64,000 nucleotides of DNA from Mycolicibacterium vulneris (GCF_002104765.1 NZ_NCXM01000019.1:62001-126000), one strand, 5' to 3'. Shown: positions 39,120 to 47,692, counted from the stretch's first letter. The notes: generated by a model from the sequence alone, not told the origin. Translations and numbers: made by a program.

Positions 39120-40025
39120 GTGCAGGTCCGAACGGGGCATGCCATTTCCGGCGATCTGAAGCTGTACTACGAGGACATGGGCGACATCGACGACCCGCCC
39201 GTCCTGCTGATCATGGGACTGGGAGCCCAGCTGCTGCTGTGGCGGGTCGCGTTCTGCGAGAAGCTGGTCGGCCACGGCCTGCGCGTCATCCGGTACGACA
39301 ACCGCGACGTCGGCCTATCCAGCAAGACGCAGCACCGCAGCTCGGGGCAGCCACTGGCGACCAGGCTGCTGCGGTCCTGGCTGGGTCTACCCAGCCGGTC
39401 GGCGTACCGGCTCGAAGACATGGCCGACGACGCCGCTGCCGTGCTGGACCATCTGGGCATCGAGCGCGCCCACATCGTGGGCGCGTCGATGGGCGGCATG
39501 ATCGCGCAGATCTTCGCCGCACGATTCCGCGAACGGACCAGAACCCTGGCCGTCATCTTCTCCAGCAACAATTCGGCGCTGCTGCCGCCGCCGGCCCCGC
39601 GCGCGCTGCTGGCACTGCTGAAGGGCCCACCGCCGAACTCGCCGCGCGAGGTGATCATCGACAACGCGGTGCGCGTCGGCAACATCATCGGCAGCCCGCG
39701 CTATCGGGTGCCCGAAGAGCAGGCCCGCGCCGAGGCCGCCGAGGGCTACGACCGCAACTACTACCCCCAGGGCGTCGCGCGGCATTTCGGTGCCGTGCTG
39801 GGCAGCGGCAGCCTGCGCCGCTACAACCGCGAGACCACCGCGCCGACCGTGGTGATCCACGGCCGGGCCGACAAGCTGATGCGGCCGGTCGGGGGGCGCG
39901 CCGTGGCGCGGGCCATCGACGGAGCCCGATTGGTGACATTCGACGGAATGGGTCATGATCTTCCACAGCAGTTGTGGGATCAGGTGATCGGCGTGCTGAC
40001 GAAAAACTTCAGCAGGGCCAGCTAG
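39120..40025 (+). CDS. lipG: Alpha/beta hydrolase LipG
   Basis: A 301-residue esterase-type alpha/beta hydrolase. The nucleophile elbow is GASMGG, the acid is in HGRADKLM and the catalytic His in GMGHDLP. The oxyanion region is near LLIMGLGAQ. GTG at 39120, with TAGGAG upstream, lies 10 bases after the kinase gene. LipG of M. tuberculosis has thioesterase and phospholipase activity; the gene immediately precedes mmaA1 there as here. No signal peptide is seen. Confidence 0.9.
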   Translation: MQVRTGHAISGDLKLYYEDMGDIDDPPVLLIMGLGAQLLLWRVAFCEKLVGHGLRVIRYDNRDVGLSSKTQHRSSGQPLATRLLRSWLGLPSRSAYRLEDMADDAAAVLDHLGIERAHIVGASMGGMIAQIFAARFRERTRTLAVIFSSNNSALLPPPAPRALLALLKGPPPNSPREVIIDNAVRVGNIIGSPRYRVPEEQARAEAAEGYDRNYYPQGVARHFGAVLGSGSLRRYNRETTAPTVVIHGRADKLMRPVGGRAVARAIDGARLVTFDGMGHDLPQQLWDQVIGVLTKNFSRAS

Positions 40026-40113
40026 CCAAAAACACTCAGTCGAAACGCATCCCCGTGATTTTCCGTCCATGTCGCAGGGCTGTACGGTTGGCAGAGAAGG
40101 GTGGGTGTCACAA

Positions 40114-40974
40114 ATGGCCAAGCTGGAGCCGTATTACGAAGAGTCGCAGGCAACCTACGACATTTCGGACGACTTCTTCGCGCTGTTCCTCGATCCGAAC
40201 ATGGTGTATACCTGCGCCTACTTCGAGAACGACGACATGACCCTGGAAGAGGCCCAGCTGGCCAAGATCGATCTGGCGCTGGACAAGATGCAACTCGAGC
40301 CGGGGATGACCGTGCTGGACGTCGGCTGCGGCTGGGGTGGCGCCGTGGTCCGCGCGGTCGAAAAATACGACGTGAACGTCATCGGGATCACGCTCAGCCG
40401 CAACCATTACGCGCGCAGCAAGGCGAGGCTGGAGGCGATCCCGACGACGCGGCGGGCCGAGGCTCGGTTGCAGGGCTGGGAAGAGTTCGACGAGCGGGTC
40501 GATCGGATCATCAGCTTCGAGGCGTTCGACGCATTTAAAAAAGAACGCTGGCCCGCGTTCTGGGATTGGGCCTACAAGACCCTTCCCGAAGGCAGCCGAA
40601 TGATGATGCACAGCATTTTCACGCACCCGCAAAACTACTGGCACGAGCACGGTATCCCGATCACGATGTCGGATCTGCGATTTTTGCGCTTCCTCGGCAA
40701 GGAAATTTTCCCCGGCGGGAACATGTGCGGCGAACCCGATATCGTCGACAATTCCCGGGCCAGCGGATTCTCGCTCGAGCACACGCAATATCTGCAGCCG
40801 CATTACGCGCGGACGCTGGACACCTGGGCGGCCAACCTCGCGGCCAATCGCGAGCGCGCGATCGCCATCCAGTCCGAAGAGGTCTACGACCGCTTCATGC
40901 GCTATCTGACCGGCTGCGCGGAGCTGTTCCGCAAGGGCATCTCCAACGTCGCCCAGTACACGCTCACCAAGTAG
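40114..40974 (+). CDS. mmaA1: Mycolic acid methyltransferase MmaA1
   Basis: A 286-residue SAM-dependent methyltransferase, the same length as M. tuberculosis MmaA1. The signature start MAKLEPYYEESQATYDISDDFF, SAM motif VLDVGCGWGGAVV and FEAFDAFKKERW (where the other paralogues have F-E-H-F-G) identify MmaA1. It introduces a distal allylic methyl branch with cis-to-trans conversion in oxygenated mycolates. The middle (about residues 165-220, HPQNYWHEHG) diverges from the M. tuberculosis protein. ATG at 40114; the frame is open to 40069 without family match. Local GC is slightly lower than around it (runs such as tttaaaaaag). Confidence 0.92.
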   Translation: MAKLEPYYEESQATYDISDDFFALFLDPNMVYTCAYFENDDMTLEEAQLAKIDLALDKMQLEPGMTVLDVGCGWGGAVVRAVEKYDVNVIGITLSRNHYARSKARLEAIPTTRRAEARLQGWEEFDERVDRIISFEAFDAFKKERWPAFWDWAYKTLPEGSRMMMHSIFTHPQNYWHEHGIPITMSDLRFLRFLGKEIFPGGNMCGEPDIVDNSRASGFSLEHTQYLQPHYARTLDTWAANLAANRERAIAIQSEEVYDRFMRYLTGCAELFRKGISNVAQYTLTK

Positions 40975-41037
40975 CAGCTGAGGTCACGTGGCGTCGGGTT
41001 GGTTGAACCGAATCGTTTAGCGGCCTCGTGCCAGGTG

Positions 41038-41043
41038 TATAGA
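41038..41043 (+). promoter_or_regulatory. Possible -10 element upstream of mmaA2
   Basis: TATAGA lies about 50 bases before the mmaA2 ATG in an A/T-rich pocket of the 119-base gap after mmaA1. The -35 region is weak (GTTTAG at 17-base spacing), so this is tentative. Confidence 0.35.
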
Positions 41044-41093
41044 TAGCAGAACGTCTGCCTGCCGAGGGGGCTAGCGAGAAAGGCGGGCCGCTG

Positions 41094-41960
41094 ATGGTTG
41101 CGAAAAAATTGACGCCGCACTTCGAAGACGTGCAGGCACACTACGACCTATCGGACGACTTTTTCCGGCTGTTTCTCGATCCCACCCAGACCTACAGCTG
41201 CGCGTATTTCGCGCGCGACGACATGACGCTGGAAGAGGCACAGGTCGCGAAGATCGATTTGTCGCTGGGCAAGTTGGGGCTGCAGCCCGGCATGACGCTG
41301 CTCGACGTGGGCTGCGGGTGGGGCGCCACCATGCGCCGGGCGATCGACAAGCATGACGTCAACGTCATCGGCCTGACCTTGTCGAAGAACCAGGCCGCGC
41401 ACGTTCAGCAGTCGTTCGACGAGATGGACAGCCCGCGTGGCAGGCGGGTACTTCTCGAGGGTTGGGAGCAGTTCGACGAGCCCGTCGACCGCATCGTGTC
41501 GATCGGGGCGTTCGAGCACTTCGGCCACGACCGCTACGACGGCTTCTTCGCAAAGGCCCACAACGTCCTGCCCGCCGATGGCGTGATGCTGCTGCACACG
41601 ATCACCGGGTTGACAAAGCAGGAAGCCATCGACCGGGGCTTACCGATCTCCATCGGGCTGCTTCGTTTTCTCAGGTTCCTCCAGACCGAGATCTTTCCCG
41701 GTGGCCGGCTGCCGACGATCGAGATGGTGGAGGCGCACTCGTCGAGGGCAGGCTTCACGATGACCCGCCGCCAGTCGTTACAAACGCACTACGCCAGAAC
41801 CCTGGACCTGTGGGCCGAGGCCCTGCGGGCGCGCAAGGACCAGGCCATCGCCATTCAGTCCGAGGAAGTCTACGAGCGCTACATCAAGTACCTGACCGGC
41901 TGCGCGAAGTTGTTCTGGGGCGACTATGTCGACGTCAACCAGTTCACCCTGGAAAAGTAG
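41094..41960 (+). CDS. mmaA2: Cyclopropane mycolic acid synthase MmaA2
   Basis: A 288-residue methyltransferase. Conserved features are LTPHFEDVQAHYDLSDDFFR, the SAM motif LLDVGCGWGATMRRA and IGAFEHFGHDRYDGFF, ending in DVNQFTLEK. Overall it resembles MmaA2 more than PcaA (for example FTMTRRQSLQTHYARTLDLWAEAL), and its position after mmaA1 agrees. MmaA2 forms the distal cis-cyclopropane of alpha-mycolates and contributes to oxygenated mycolates. The PcaA-like alternative cannot be fully excluded. In M. tuberculosis mmaA3 would follow; here mmaA4 does. Confidence 0.88.
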   Translation: MVAKKLTPHFEDVQAHYDLSDDFFRLFLDPTQTYSCAYFARDDMTLEEAQVAKIDLSLGKLGLQPGMTLLDVGCGWGATMRRAIDKHDVNVIGLTLSKNQAAHVQQSFDEMDSPRGRRVLLEGWEQFDEPVDRIVSIGAFEHFGHDRYDGFFAKAHNVLPADGVMLLHTITGLTKQEAIDRGLPISIGLLRFLRFLQTEIFPGGRLPTIEMVEAHSSRAGFTMTRRQSLQTHYARTLDLWAEALRARKDQAIAIQSEEVYERYIKYLTGCAKLFWGDYVDVNQFTLEK

Positions 41961-42111
41961 ACTCTGTATCCGCGGTCGGGCCCGCGACGCGCAACCCGCA
42001 CCCTGGTGAAAAGAAGCCCCAGCATTGGGTACCGTTGCAGGTCAAACGCGACCCCTCCGATGCGTGCACGGGTTGTAGGAAGTGAACCTCATCCAGCAGA
42101 ACAGGACGAAC

Positions 42112-43008
42112 ATGGCTGAGCAACCGACTAGTCCGACGAAGACGCGGACGCGTGCGGAGGACATCCAGGCCCATTACGACGTCTCCGACGACTTCTTCGG
42201 CCTGTTCCAGGACCCCTCCCGGATCTACAGCTGCGCCTACTTCGAGCGCGACGACATGAGCCTGGAAGAGGCCCAGTACGCCAAGATCGACCTCAACCTG
42301 GACAAGCTGGACCTCAAGCCGGGCATGACCCTGCTGGACATAGGCTGCGGGTGGGGCACCACCATGAAGCGCGCCGTCGAGCGCTTCGACGTCAACGTCA
42401 TCGGCCTGACGCTGTCCAAGAACCAGCACGCCCGCGCCGAGGCACTGCTCGATTCCCTCGACACCGGCCGCTCGCGCCAGGTCCGCCTGCAGAACTGGGA
42501 GGACTTCACTGAGCCCGTCGACCGCATCGTGTCGATCGAGGCCTTTGAGCACTTCGGCCACGAGAACTACGACGACTTCTTCAAGCGGACCTTCGACATC
42601 ATGCCCGACGACGGCCGGATGACCGTTCAGAGCAGCGTCAGCTACCACCCGTACGACCTGGCCGCCCGCGGCAAGAAGCTGAGCTTCGAGACGGCGCGGT
42701 TCATCAAGTTCATCGTCACCGAGATCTTCCCGGGCGGCCGGCTGCCGTCCACCCAGATGATGGTCGATCACGGCGAGAAGGCAGGATTTGTTGTGCCCGA
42801 ACCGCTTTCGCTGCGGCCGCACTACATCAAGACGCTGCACATCTGGGGCGACACACTCGAGTCGAACCGGGACAAGGCCATCGAGGTCACCTCCGAAGAG
42901 GTCTACAACCGCTACATCAAGTACCTGCGCGGCTGCGAGCACTACTTCGGCGACGAGATGCTCGACGTCAGCCTGGTGACCTACCTCAAGCCGGGCGCCT
43001 CGAACTAG
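42112..43008 (+). CDS. mmaA4: Hydroxymycolate synthase MmaA4
   Basis: A 298-residue SAM-dependent methyltransferase. The N-terminus MAEQPTSPTKTRTRAEDIQ and the segment SSVSYHPYDLAARGKKLSFE, together with the ending SLVTYLKPG, are specific to MmaA4 (Hma) rather than other MmaA enzymes. The SAM motif is LLDIGCGWGTTMKR. It makes the hydroxy precursor of keto- and methoxymycolates. ATG at 42112 has AGGA upstream; a GTG at 42082 would add 10 residues. Because mmaA3 is absent between mmaA2 and this gene, the hydroxy product should go only to ketomycolates unless mmaA3 lies elsewhere. Confidence 0.93.
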   Translation: MAEQPTSPTKTRTRAEDIQAHYDVSDDFFGLFQDPSRIYSCAYFERDDMSLEEAQYAKIDLNLDKLDLKPGMTLLDIGCGWGTTMKRAVERFDVNVIGLTLSKNQHARAEALLDSLDTGRSRQVRLQNWEDFTEPVDRIVSIEAFEHFGHENYDDFFKRTFDIMPDDGRMTVQSSVSYHPYDLAARGKKLSFETARFIKFIVTEIFPGGRLPSTQMMVDHGEKAGFVVPEPLSLRPHYIKTLHIWGDTLESNRDKAIEVTSEEVYNRYIKYLRGCEHYFGDEMLDVSLVTYLKPGASN

Positions 43009-43111
43009 CCGGGCCTGATTTTCGCGCCGCCTGTCGGATTAGCGCTGCGCGGTTCGTCGAGTAGGTAGAGAGTGGAGCAGACGGCTTCGCTCACTACCGG
43101 AGGTGACGAAC

Positions 43112-43810
43112 ATGCAGTACTTCGCCTTGTTGATCAGCAAGGAACAGGACCGTACGCCCGAGGATGCCGCCACCGCGATGGCCGCCTGGGAGGACTTCCA
43201 CGCCAAGGCCGGATCGGCGATCAAGGGCGGTGACGCGCTGGCCCCGGCCGCGGCAGCGGCGGTGATCACCAGCGGCCCGGACGCCCCCACCGTCACCGAC
43301 GGCCCCTTCGCCGAGACCGCCGAGGTGGCGTGCGGCTACTACGTCTTCGAAGCGGAAAACCTGGACGAGGCCTTGGCACTGGCGCGCGACGTCCCGATCG
43401 CCGCGTTCGGGGCTGTGGAGCTGTGGCCGATGGTTCATTCGATCGAGCCGACGCGGAAGCTGACCGGCAACGACTGGCTGGCACTCCTGCTGGAGCCGCC
43501 CGCCACCGCCCACACGGCGGGAACCCCGGAGTGGGAGGCGGTCGCCGCCAAGCACGCCGATCTGCACGCGGCCGCGGGCGACCACATCATCGGCGGCGCC
43601 GCGTTGCACGACCGTTCCACGGCGACGACCGTGCGGGTGCGCGACGGCGAGGTCCTCATCACGGACGGGCCCTATGTCGAGGGCGCCGAGATCGCGACCG
43701 GGATCTACCTGCTGGGCGCCACCGACCGCGACGAGGCGATCAAGATCGCGTCGATGATCCCGGCCTCGACCGTGCAGGTGCGCCAACTGGCGGGCATCTC
43801 CGCCCTGTAG
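43112..43810 (+). CDS. Tandem YCII (DGPF) domain protein
   Basis: A 232-residue protein with two YCII-related domains. The first covers about 1-112 with the DGPF motif (VTDGPFAETAE). The second is about 125-232, where the motif is DGPY (ITDGPYVEGAE). Such proteins are small ferredoxin-like dimers with unclear activity and are almost always encoded next to ECF42 sigma factors, as here: the sigma gene starts 3 bases after this stop. GGAGG lies 8 bases before the ATG. The cassette is not found at this point in M. tuberculosis, where mmaA4 and rplA are neighbours. Confidence 0.9.
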   Translation: MQYFALLISKEQDRTPEDAATAMAAWEDFHAKAGSAIKGGDALAPAAAAAVITSGPDAPTVTDGPFAETAEVACGYYVFEAENLDEALALARDVPIAAFGAVELWPMVHSIEPTRKLTGNDWLALLLEPPATAHTAGTPEWEAVAAKHADLHAAAGDHIIGGAALHDRSTATTVRVRDGEVLITDGPYVEGAEIATGIYLLGATDRDEAIKIASMIPASTVQVRQLAGISAL

Positions 43811-43813
43811 CGC

Positions 43814-45031
43814 ATGGCCGACCTGGACGGCGTCTTCCGCCGGGAGTGGGGCCCGGCCGTGGCCGCGCTCGCCCGGTGGTCGGGTGACCTCACCGTCGCC
43901 GAGGATGCCGTCCAGGAGGCCTGCGCCGAAGCGCTGCGCACCTGGCCGCGCGACGGCGTGCCCGAAACACCGGGCGGCTGGCTGGTGACCGTCGGCCGTA
44001 ACCGTGCCCGGGACCGGCTGCGCCGCGAATCCGTGCGCCCCGGAAAGGAATTGGCGGCTGTGGTGGACGACATCAGGGCGCGCACCGACCGCACCGATCC
44101 GCATCCGGTCCGCGACGACGAATTGCGGATGATGTTCACCTGTGCCCACCCGGCGCTGGACCGGCAATCACAGTTGGCCCTGACGCTGCGGTTGGTGTCC
44201 GGTCTGACCGTCGGCGAGATCGCGCGGGCCCTCCTGCAGACCGAGGCGGCCGTCGGGCAGCGAATCACGCGCGCCAAGAACAAGATTCGGCACGCCAACA
44301 TCCCGCTACGGGTGCCGCCGGCCGAGTTGCTGCCTGAGCGCACGCCGCACGTGTTCGGTTGCGTCTATTCGGTGTTCACCGAGGGCTACTGGTCGACAGC
44401 CGGCCCGTCGGCCATCCGCGACGACCTGTGCGACGAAGGCATCCGGCTTGGCGCCGAGCTGTGCGCGCTGCTGCCGGACGAGCCCGAGGCGCACGCCCTG
44501 TCCGCCCTGATGCTGCTGCACGATTCGCGGCGCGCCACCCGGGTGGACGACACCGGGATGCTGGTGCCGCTCGAGGACCAGGACCGGCGCCGATGGGACC
44601 GGGAGCGCATTTCACGCGGGCTCGAGCGGTTGCGTCGCGCCCGAGGCTCGACGGGCGGCTATCTGCCCCAGGCCGTGATCGCCGCGTTGCATGCCACGGC
44701 ACCGTCCTGGGAGCAGACCGACTGGGTGACCATCTGCGCCGCCTACGACCGGCTGTTCGGATTGACCGGCTCGCCCGTGGTGGCCGCCAACCGGGCGTTG
44801 GCGATCGGGTTCCGCGATGGGCCCGACGCCGGCCTGGCCGCCCTGGACAGGGTGGCACACGATCCGCGGCTGACTCGGTCCAATCTCGTCGCGACCGTGC
44901 GCGCCGACCTGCTGCGGCGCGCGGGCAGACCCGCCGATGCGCTGCCCTGGTATCGAGAGGCGTTGGAGTCCAACGGATCCGACCCCGGCCGCGCGTTTCT
45001 GCGGCGGCGCATCGTCGAGTGCGGGGGTTAG
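43814..45031 (+). CDS. ECF42-type RNA polymerase sigma factor with helical C-terminal extension
   Basis: A 405-residue sigma factor. Sigma-2 region (WSGDLTVAEDAVQEACAEAL ... GGWLVTVGRNRARD) and sigma-4 region (RLVSGLTVGEIARALLQTEA) are followed by an about 220-residue helical DUF6596/TPR-like extension characteristic of ECF42. ECF42 factors have no classical anti-sigma factor; the extension is thought to control activity, and the adjacent DGPF gene is a typical target. The stop codon TAG (45029-45031) overlaps the stop of convergent rplA (TAA on the minus strand, 45028-45030), so there is no intergenic space and no terminator. Confidence 0.92.
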   Translation: MADLDGVFRREWGPAVAALARWSGDLTVAEDAVQEACAEALRTWPRDGVPETPGGWLVTVGRNRARDRLRRESVRPGKELAAVVDDIRARTDRTDPHPVRDDELRMMFTCAHPALDRQSQLALTLRLVSGLTVGEIARALLQTEAAVGQRITRAKNKIRHANIPLRVPPAELLPERTPHVFGCVYSVFTEGYWSTAGPSAIRDDLCDEGIRLGAELCALLPDEPEAHALSALMLLHDSRRATRVDDTGMLVPLEDQDRRRWDRERISRGLERLRRARGSTGGYLPQAVIAALHATAPSWEQTDWVTICAAYDRLFGLTGSPVVAANRALAIGFRDGPDAGLAALDRVAHDPRLTRSNLVATVRADLLRRAGRPADALPWYREALESNGSDPGRAFLRRRIVECGG

Positions 45032-45735
45032 GACTCCGCGAAGTTGCGGGTGACGGCCGGGTCGACCGGGATGCCCGGTCCGGTGGTCGTCGAGACCACG
45101 ATCTTGCGCAGGTAGCGACCCTTGGAGGCGGACGGCTTGAGCCGCAGCACCTCGTCCAGCGCGGCACCGTAGTTCTCGGCCAGGGCCTTCTCGTCGAACG
45201 AGGCCTTGCCGATGACGAAGTGCAGGTTGGCCTGCTTGTCCACCCGGAAGTTGATCTTGCCGCCCTTGATGTCGGACACGGCCTTGCCGACGTCGGGGGT
45301 CACGGTGCCGGTCTTGGGGTTCGGCATCAGGCCGCGAGGACCGAGCACGCGGGCGATGCGACCGACCTTGGCCATCTGGTCCGGGGTCGCGATCGCGGCG
45401 TCGAATTCGAGCCAGCCGCCCTGGATCTTCTCGATCAGGTCGTCGCTACCGACGATGTCGGCGCCGGCGGCCTGGGCCTGCTCGGCCTTGTCGCCGACGG
45501 CGAACACCGCGACGCGGGCGGTCTTGCCGGTGCCGTGCGGAAGGTTGACCGTGCCGCGGACCATCTGGTCGGCCTTGCGCGGGTCGACGCCGAGCCGGAT
45601 CGCCACCTCGACGGTGGAGTCCTGCTTGCTCGACGACGTCTCCTTGGCGAGCTTGGCCGCCTCCAGCGGGGAGTAGAGATTGTCGCGGTCCACCTTTTCG
45701 GCGGCGGCGCGGTATGCCTTGCTGGTCTTGCTCAC
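45028..45735 (-). CDS. rplA: 50S ribosomal protein L1
   Basis: The 235-residue L1-stalk protein starts MSKTSKAYRAAAEKVDRDNL (GTG at 45735) and includes PRGLMPNPKTGTV, the invariant L1 motif. It is complete and the same size as in M. tuberculosis. It is the last gene of secE-nusG-rplK-rplA, 71 bases after rplK. Its 3' end interlocks with that of the ECF42 gene. Confidence 0.98.
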   Translation of the reverse strand: MSKTSKAYRAAAEKVDRDNLYSPLEAAKLAKETSSSKQDSTVEVAIRLGVDPRKADQMVRGTVNLPHGTGKTARVAVFAVGDKAEQAQAAGADIVGSDDLIEKIQGGWLEFDAAIATPDQMAKVGRIARVLGPRGLMPNPKTGTVTPDVGKAVSDIKGGKINFRVDKQANLHFVIGKASFDEKALAENYGAALDEVLRLKPSASKGRYLRKIVVSTTTGPGIPVDPAVTRNFAES

Positions 45736-45806
45736 TTGCTAATCCAATCTGGTGTTGGGTCCGTGGTGACTAAGCGGGCCGAAGCTGGCCCTCCCACAGT
45801 TAGGGG

Positions 45807-46235
45807 CTATTCGACGGTGATGCCCATCGACCGGGCGGTGCCGGCGATGATCTTGGCGGCTGCGTCGATGTCGTTGGCGTTCAGGTCGGCCTTCTTGGTC
45901 TCGGCGATCTCCTTGACCTGGTCCCAGCTGACCTTGGCGACCTTGGTCTTGTGCGGCTCGGCCGATCCCTTGCCCACGCCAGCGGCCTTGAGCAGCAGCT
46001 TGGCGGCGGGCGGGGTCTTGAGCGCGAAGGTGAAGCTGCGGTCCTCGTAGACCGTGATCTCCACCGGGATGACCTGGCCGCGCTGGTTCTCCGTGGCAGC
46101 GTTGTATGCCTTGCAGAACTCCATGATGTTGACACCATGCTGACCGAGCGCGGGCCCGACCGGCGGCGCCGGGTTGGCCTGCCCCGCCTGGATCTGAAGC
46201 TTGATCAGCCCGACGACTTTCTTCTTCGGGGCCAT
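45807..46235 (-). CDS. rplK: 50S ribosomal protein L11
   Basis: A 142-residue protein of the GTPase-associated centre, with PPVGPALGQHGVNIMEF (the Pro-rich N-terminal hinge that contacts 23S rRNA) and the C-terminal AGTARSMGITVE. It is complete. ATG at 46235 follows nusG by 46 bases. Confidence 0.98.
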   Translation of the reverse strand: MAPKKKVVGLIKLQIQAGQANPAPPVGPALGQHGVNIMEFCKAYNAATENQRGQVIPVEITVYEDRSFTFALKTPPAAKLLLKAAGVGKGSAEPHKTKVAKVSWDQVKEIAETKKADLNANDIDAAAKIIAGTARSMGITVE

Positions 46236-46281
46236 GAGTTTGTGCTGTTCCTTCCTGGTTTACGCCCGGCGTATGCGCCGG

Positions 46282-47127
46282 TTAGAGCTTGGAGACTTGG
46301 CCGAAGGTCAGTTCGACCGGGGTTTCGCGACCGAAGATCGACACCAGCACCTTGAGCTTCTGCTGTTCGGCGTTGACCTCGTTGATCGTGGCCGGCAACG
46401 TCGCGAACGGTCCGTCCATGACCGTCACCGATTCGCCGACCTCGTAGTCGACCTCGATGGCCGGACGTTCCAGCCCGCCCGCCTCGGCGACGGCGGCTGT
46501 GGTGGCCGCACCCTTGGCGGCCTTCTTCGTCGCGCCGCGCGGCAGCAGGAACTTCACCACGTCGTCGAGCGTCAGGGCGGACGGACGCGAGGTCGCCCCG
46601 ACGAATCCAGTGACCCCGGGGGTGTTGCGCACCGCGGCCCACGAGTCGTCGGTCAGGTCCATGCGCACCAGGATGTAGCCGGGCAGCACCTTACGATTGA
46701 CCTGCTTGCGCTGGCCGTTCTTGATCTCGGTGACCTCTTCGGTGGGCACCTCCACCTGGAAGATGTAGTCACCGACGTCAAGGTTCTGCACACGGGTTTC
46801 GAGGTTGGCTTTGACCTTGTTCTCGTATCCCGCGTAGGAGTGGATGACATACCAGTCGCCGGGCTTGCTGCGCAGCTCCGCCTTGAGCGTGGCGGCCGGG
46901 TCGGCCTCTTCGGACGCCTCGGCGGCCTCAGTCGACTCGTCGGACGCCTCGGCGGCCTCAGTCGACTCGTCGGACGCATCGGCGGCCTCGGCCGTCTCGT
47001 CGGCAGCCTCGTCCGCAGTCGCCTCGGCGACCTCAGCGGCTGCAGAGGTGTCCGTGGCCTGCGCCTGCGCGCCTTCGTCCACGTCGACCGCTTCACCCGC
47101 GGACGGGTCACCGTCGAAGGTAGTCAC
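46282..47127 (-). CDS. nusG: Transcription antitermination factor NusG with acidic N-terminal extension
   Basis: A 281-residue NusG. The NGN domain begins near residue 92 (SKPGDWYVIHSYAGYENKV) and the KOW domain is C-terminal (VGESVTVMDGPFATLPATI). The core is nearly identical to that of M. tuberculosis. The first about 85 residues are Glu/Asp/Ala-rich and include the repeated decapeptide DESTEAAEAS; M. tuberculosis NusG (238 residues) has a much shorter tail. GTG at 47127 is chosen for its AGAGGAC ribosome-binding site and homologous start; GTG at 47148 would add seven residues. It lies 25 bases downstream of secE. Confidence 0.95.
   Translation of the reverse strand: MTTFDGDPSAGEAVDVDEGAQAQATDTSAAAEVAEATADEAADETAEAADASDESTEAAEASDESTEAAEASEEADPAATLKAELRSKPGDWYVIHSYAGYENKVKANLETRVQNLDVGDYIFQVEVPTEEVTEIKNGQRKQVNRKVLPGYILVRMDLTDDSWAAVRNTPGVTGFVGATSRPSALTLDDVVKFLLPRGATKKAAKGAATTAAVAEAGGLERPAIEVDYEVGESVTVMDGPFATLPATINEVNAEQQKLKVLVSIFGRETPVELTFGQVSKL
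46911..47000 (-). repeat. 30-bp tandem repeat inside nusG
   Basis: Two identical 30-bp units (46911-46940 and 46941-46970) are followed by a third, degenerate unit (46971-47000). The unit starts cggacgcctcggcggcctca and encodes one in-frame copy of the acidic decapeptide. Because the unit is a multiple of three, copy-number change would alter only the length of the NusG tail. Confidence 0.9.
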
Positions 47128-47152
47128 GGTTTGAGTCCTCTCTGTCACTCGC

Positions 47153-47599
47153 TCAGCCGAACACCAACAGCACCAGCTTGGTCAGGCCGAAATCCGCCAG
47201 GCCGACCAGCGTCACCATGAAGGCCAGGAAAGCCAGCACAACGGAGGTGTAAGTGAGCATCTGCTTGCGGTTGGGCCAGATGACCTTCCGCATCTCTGCA
47301 ACGACCTGCTTGAGGTAGTTGTAGACGAACACGAAGGGGTTGGCCCGATGGTCGCCGGCCTTGATCTTTGCGGCCTTCTTGGCTTTGGCGCCCTTCTTGG
47401 TCTTCTCCGGCGTGGCGGCCTCGACGCCGTCCGCCGACTCGGCGTCTTCGCCGGCCTCGGCGGCCCGCTGCCGGGAACGCTTGCCCGTGGGGCGCTGTGG
47501 CCGCGTCACCACCGCCGTCCGACCGCCGCTCGCGCGGCCGTCCTCTTTGTCAGTGCCGTCGCTTGCGGCGTCGTTGGCAACGTCGCCTTCGTCGCTCAC
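47153..47599 (-). CDS. secE: Preprotein translocase subunit SecE
   Basis: A 148-residue SecE with a long hydrophilic N-terminal half (Asp/Lys/Arg-rich, TGKRSRQRAAEAG) typical of actinobacteria, then NYLKQVVAEMRKVIWPNRKQ and one transmembrane helix (about 113-140). GTG at 47599 has AAAGGAG 7 bases upstream and matches the M. tuberculosis start (MSDEGDVA-like); the frame upstream runs into the tRNA-Trp gene and is not coding. First gene of secE-nusG-rplK-rplA; tRNA-Trp lies 94 bases upstream on the same strand. Confidence 0.93.
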   Translation of the reverse strand: MSDEGDVANDAASDGTDKEDGRASGGRTAVVTRPQRPTGKRSRQRAAEAGEDAESADGVEAATPEKTKKGAKAKKAAKIKAGDHRANPFVFVYNYLKQVVAEMRKVIWPNRKQMLTYTSVVLAFLAFMVTLVGLADFGLTKLVLLVFG

Positions 47600-47692
47600 C
47601 GCATGCTCCTTTGTTTGCTCGTACCCCGAAAACCGTCCCATCTGTGGCGGCACATACTTCCAGTGTCCACCATGGCACGCCTTCGTCTTCAG

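Noticed and set aside
41094..41960. Assignment of the second cluster methyltransferase as PcaA
   Set aside because: Sequence and order fit MmaA2 better; PcaA is encoded elsewhere in M. tuberculosis. Kept as an alternative only.
46911..47000. Possible CRISPR-like repeat
   Set aside because: The units are directly contiguous with no spacers and encode an in-frame peptide repeat in nusG.
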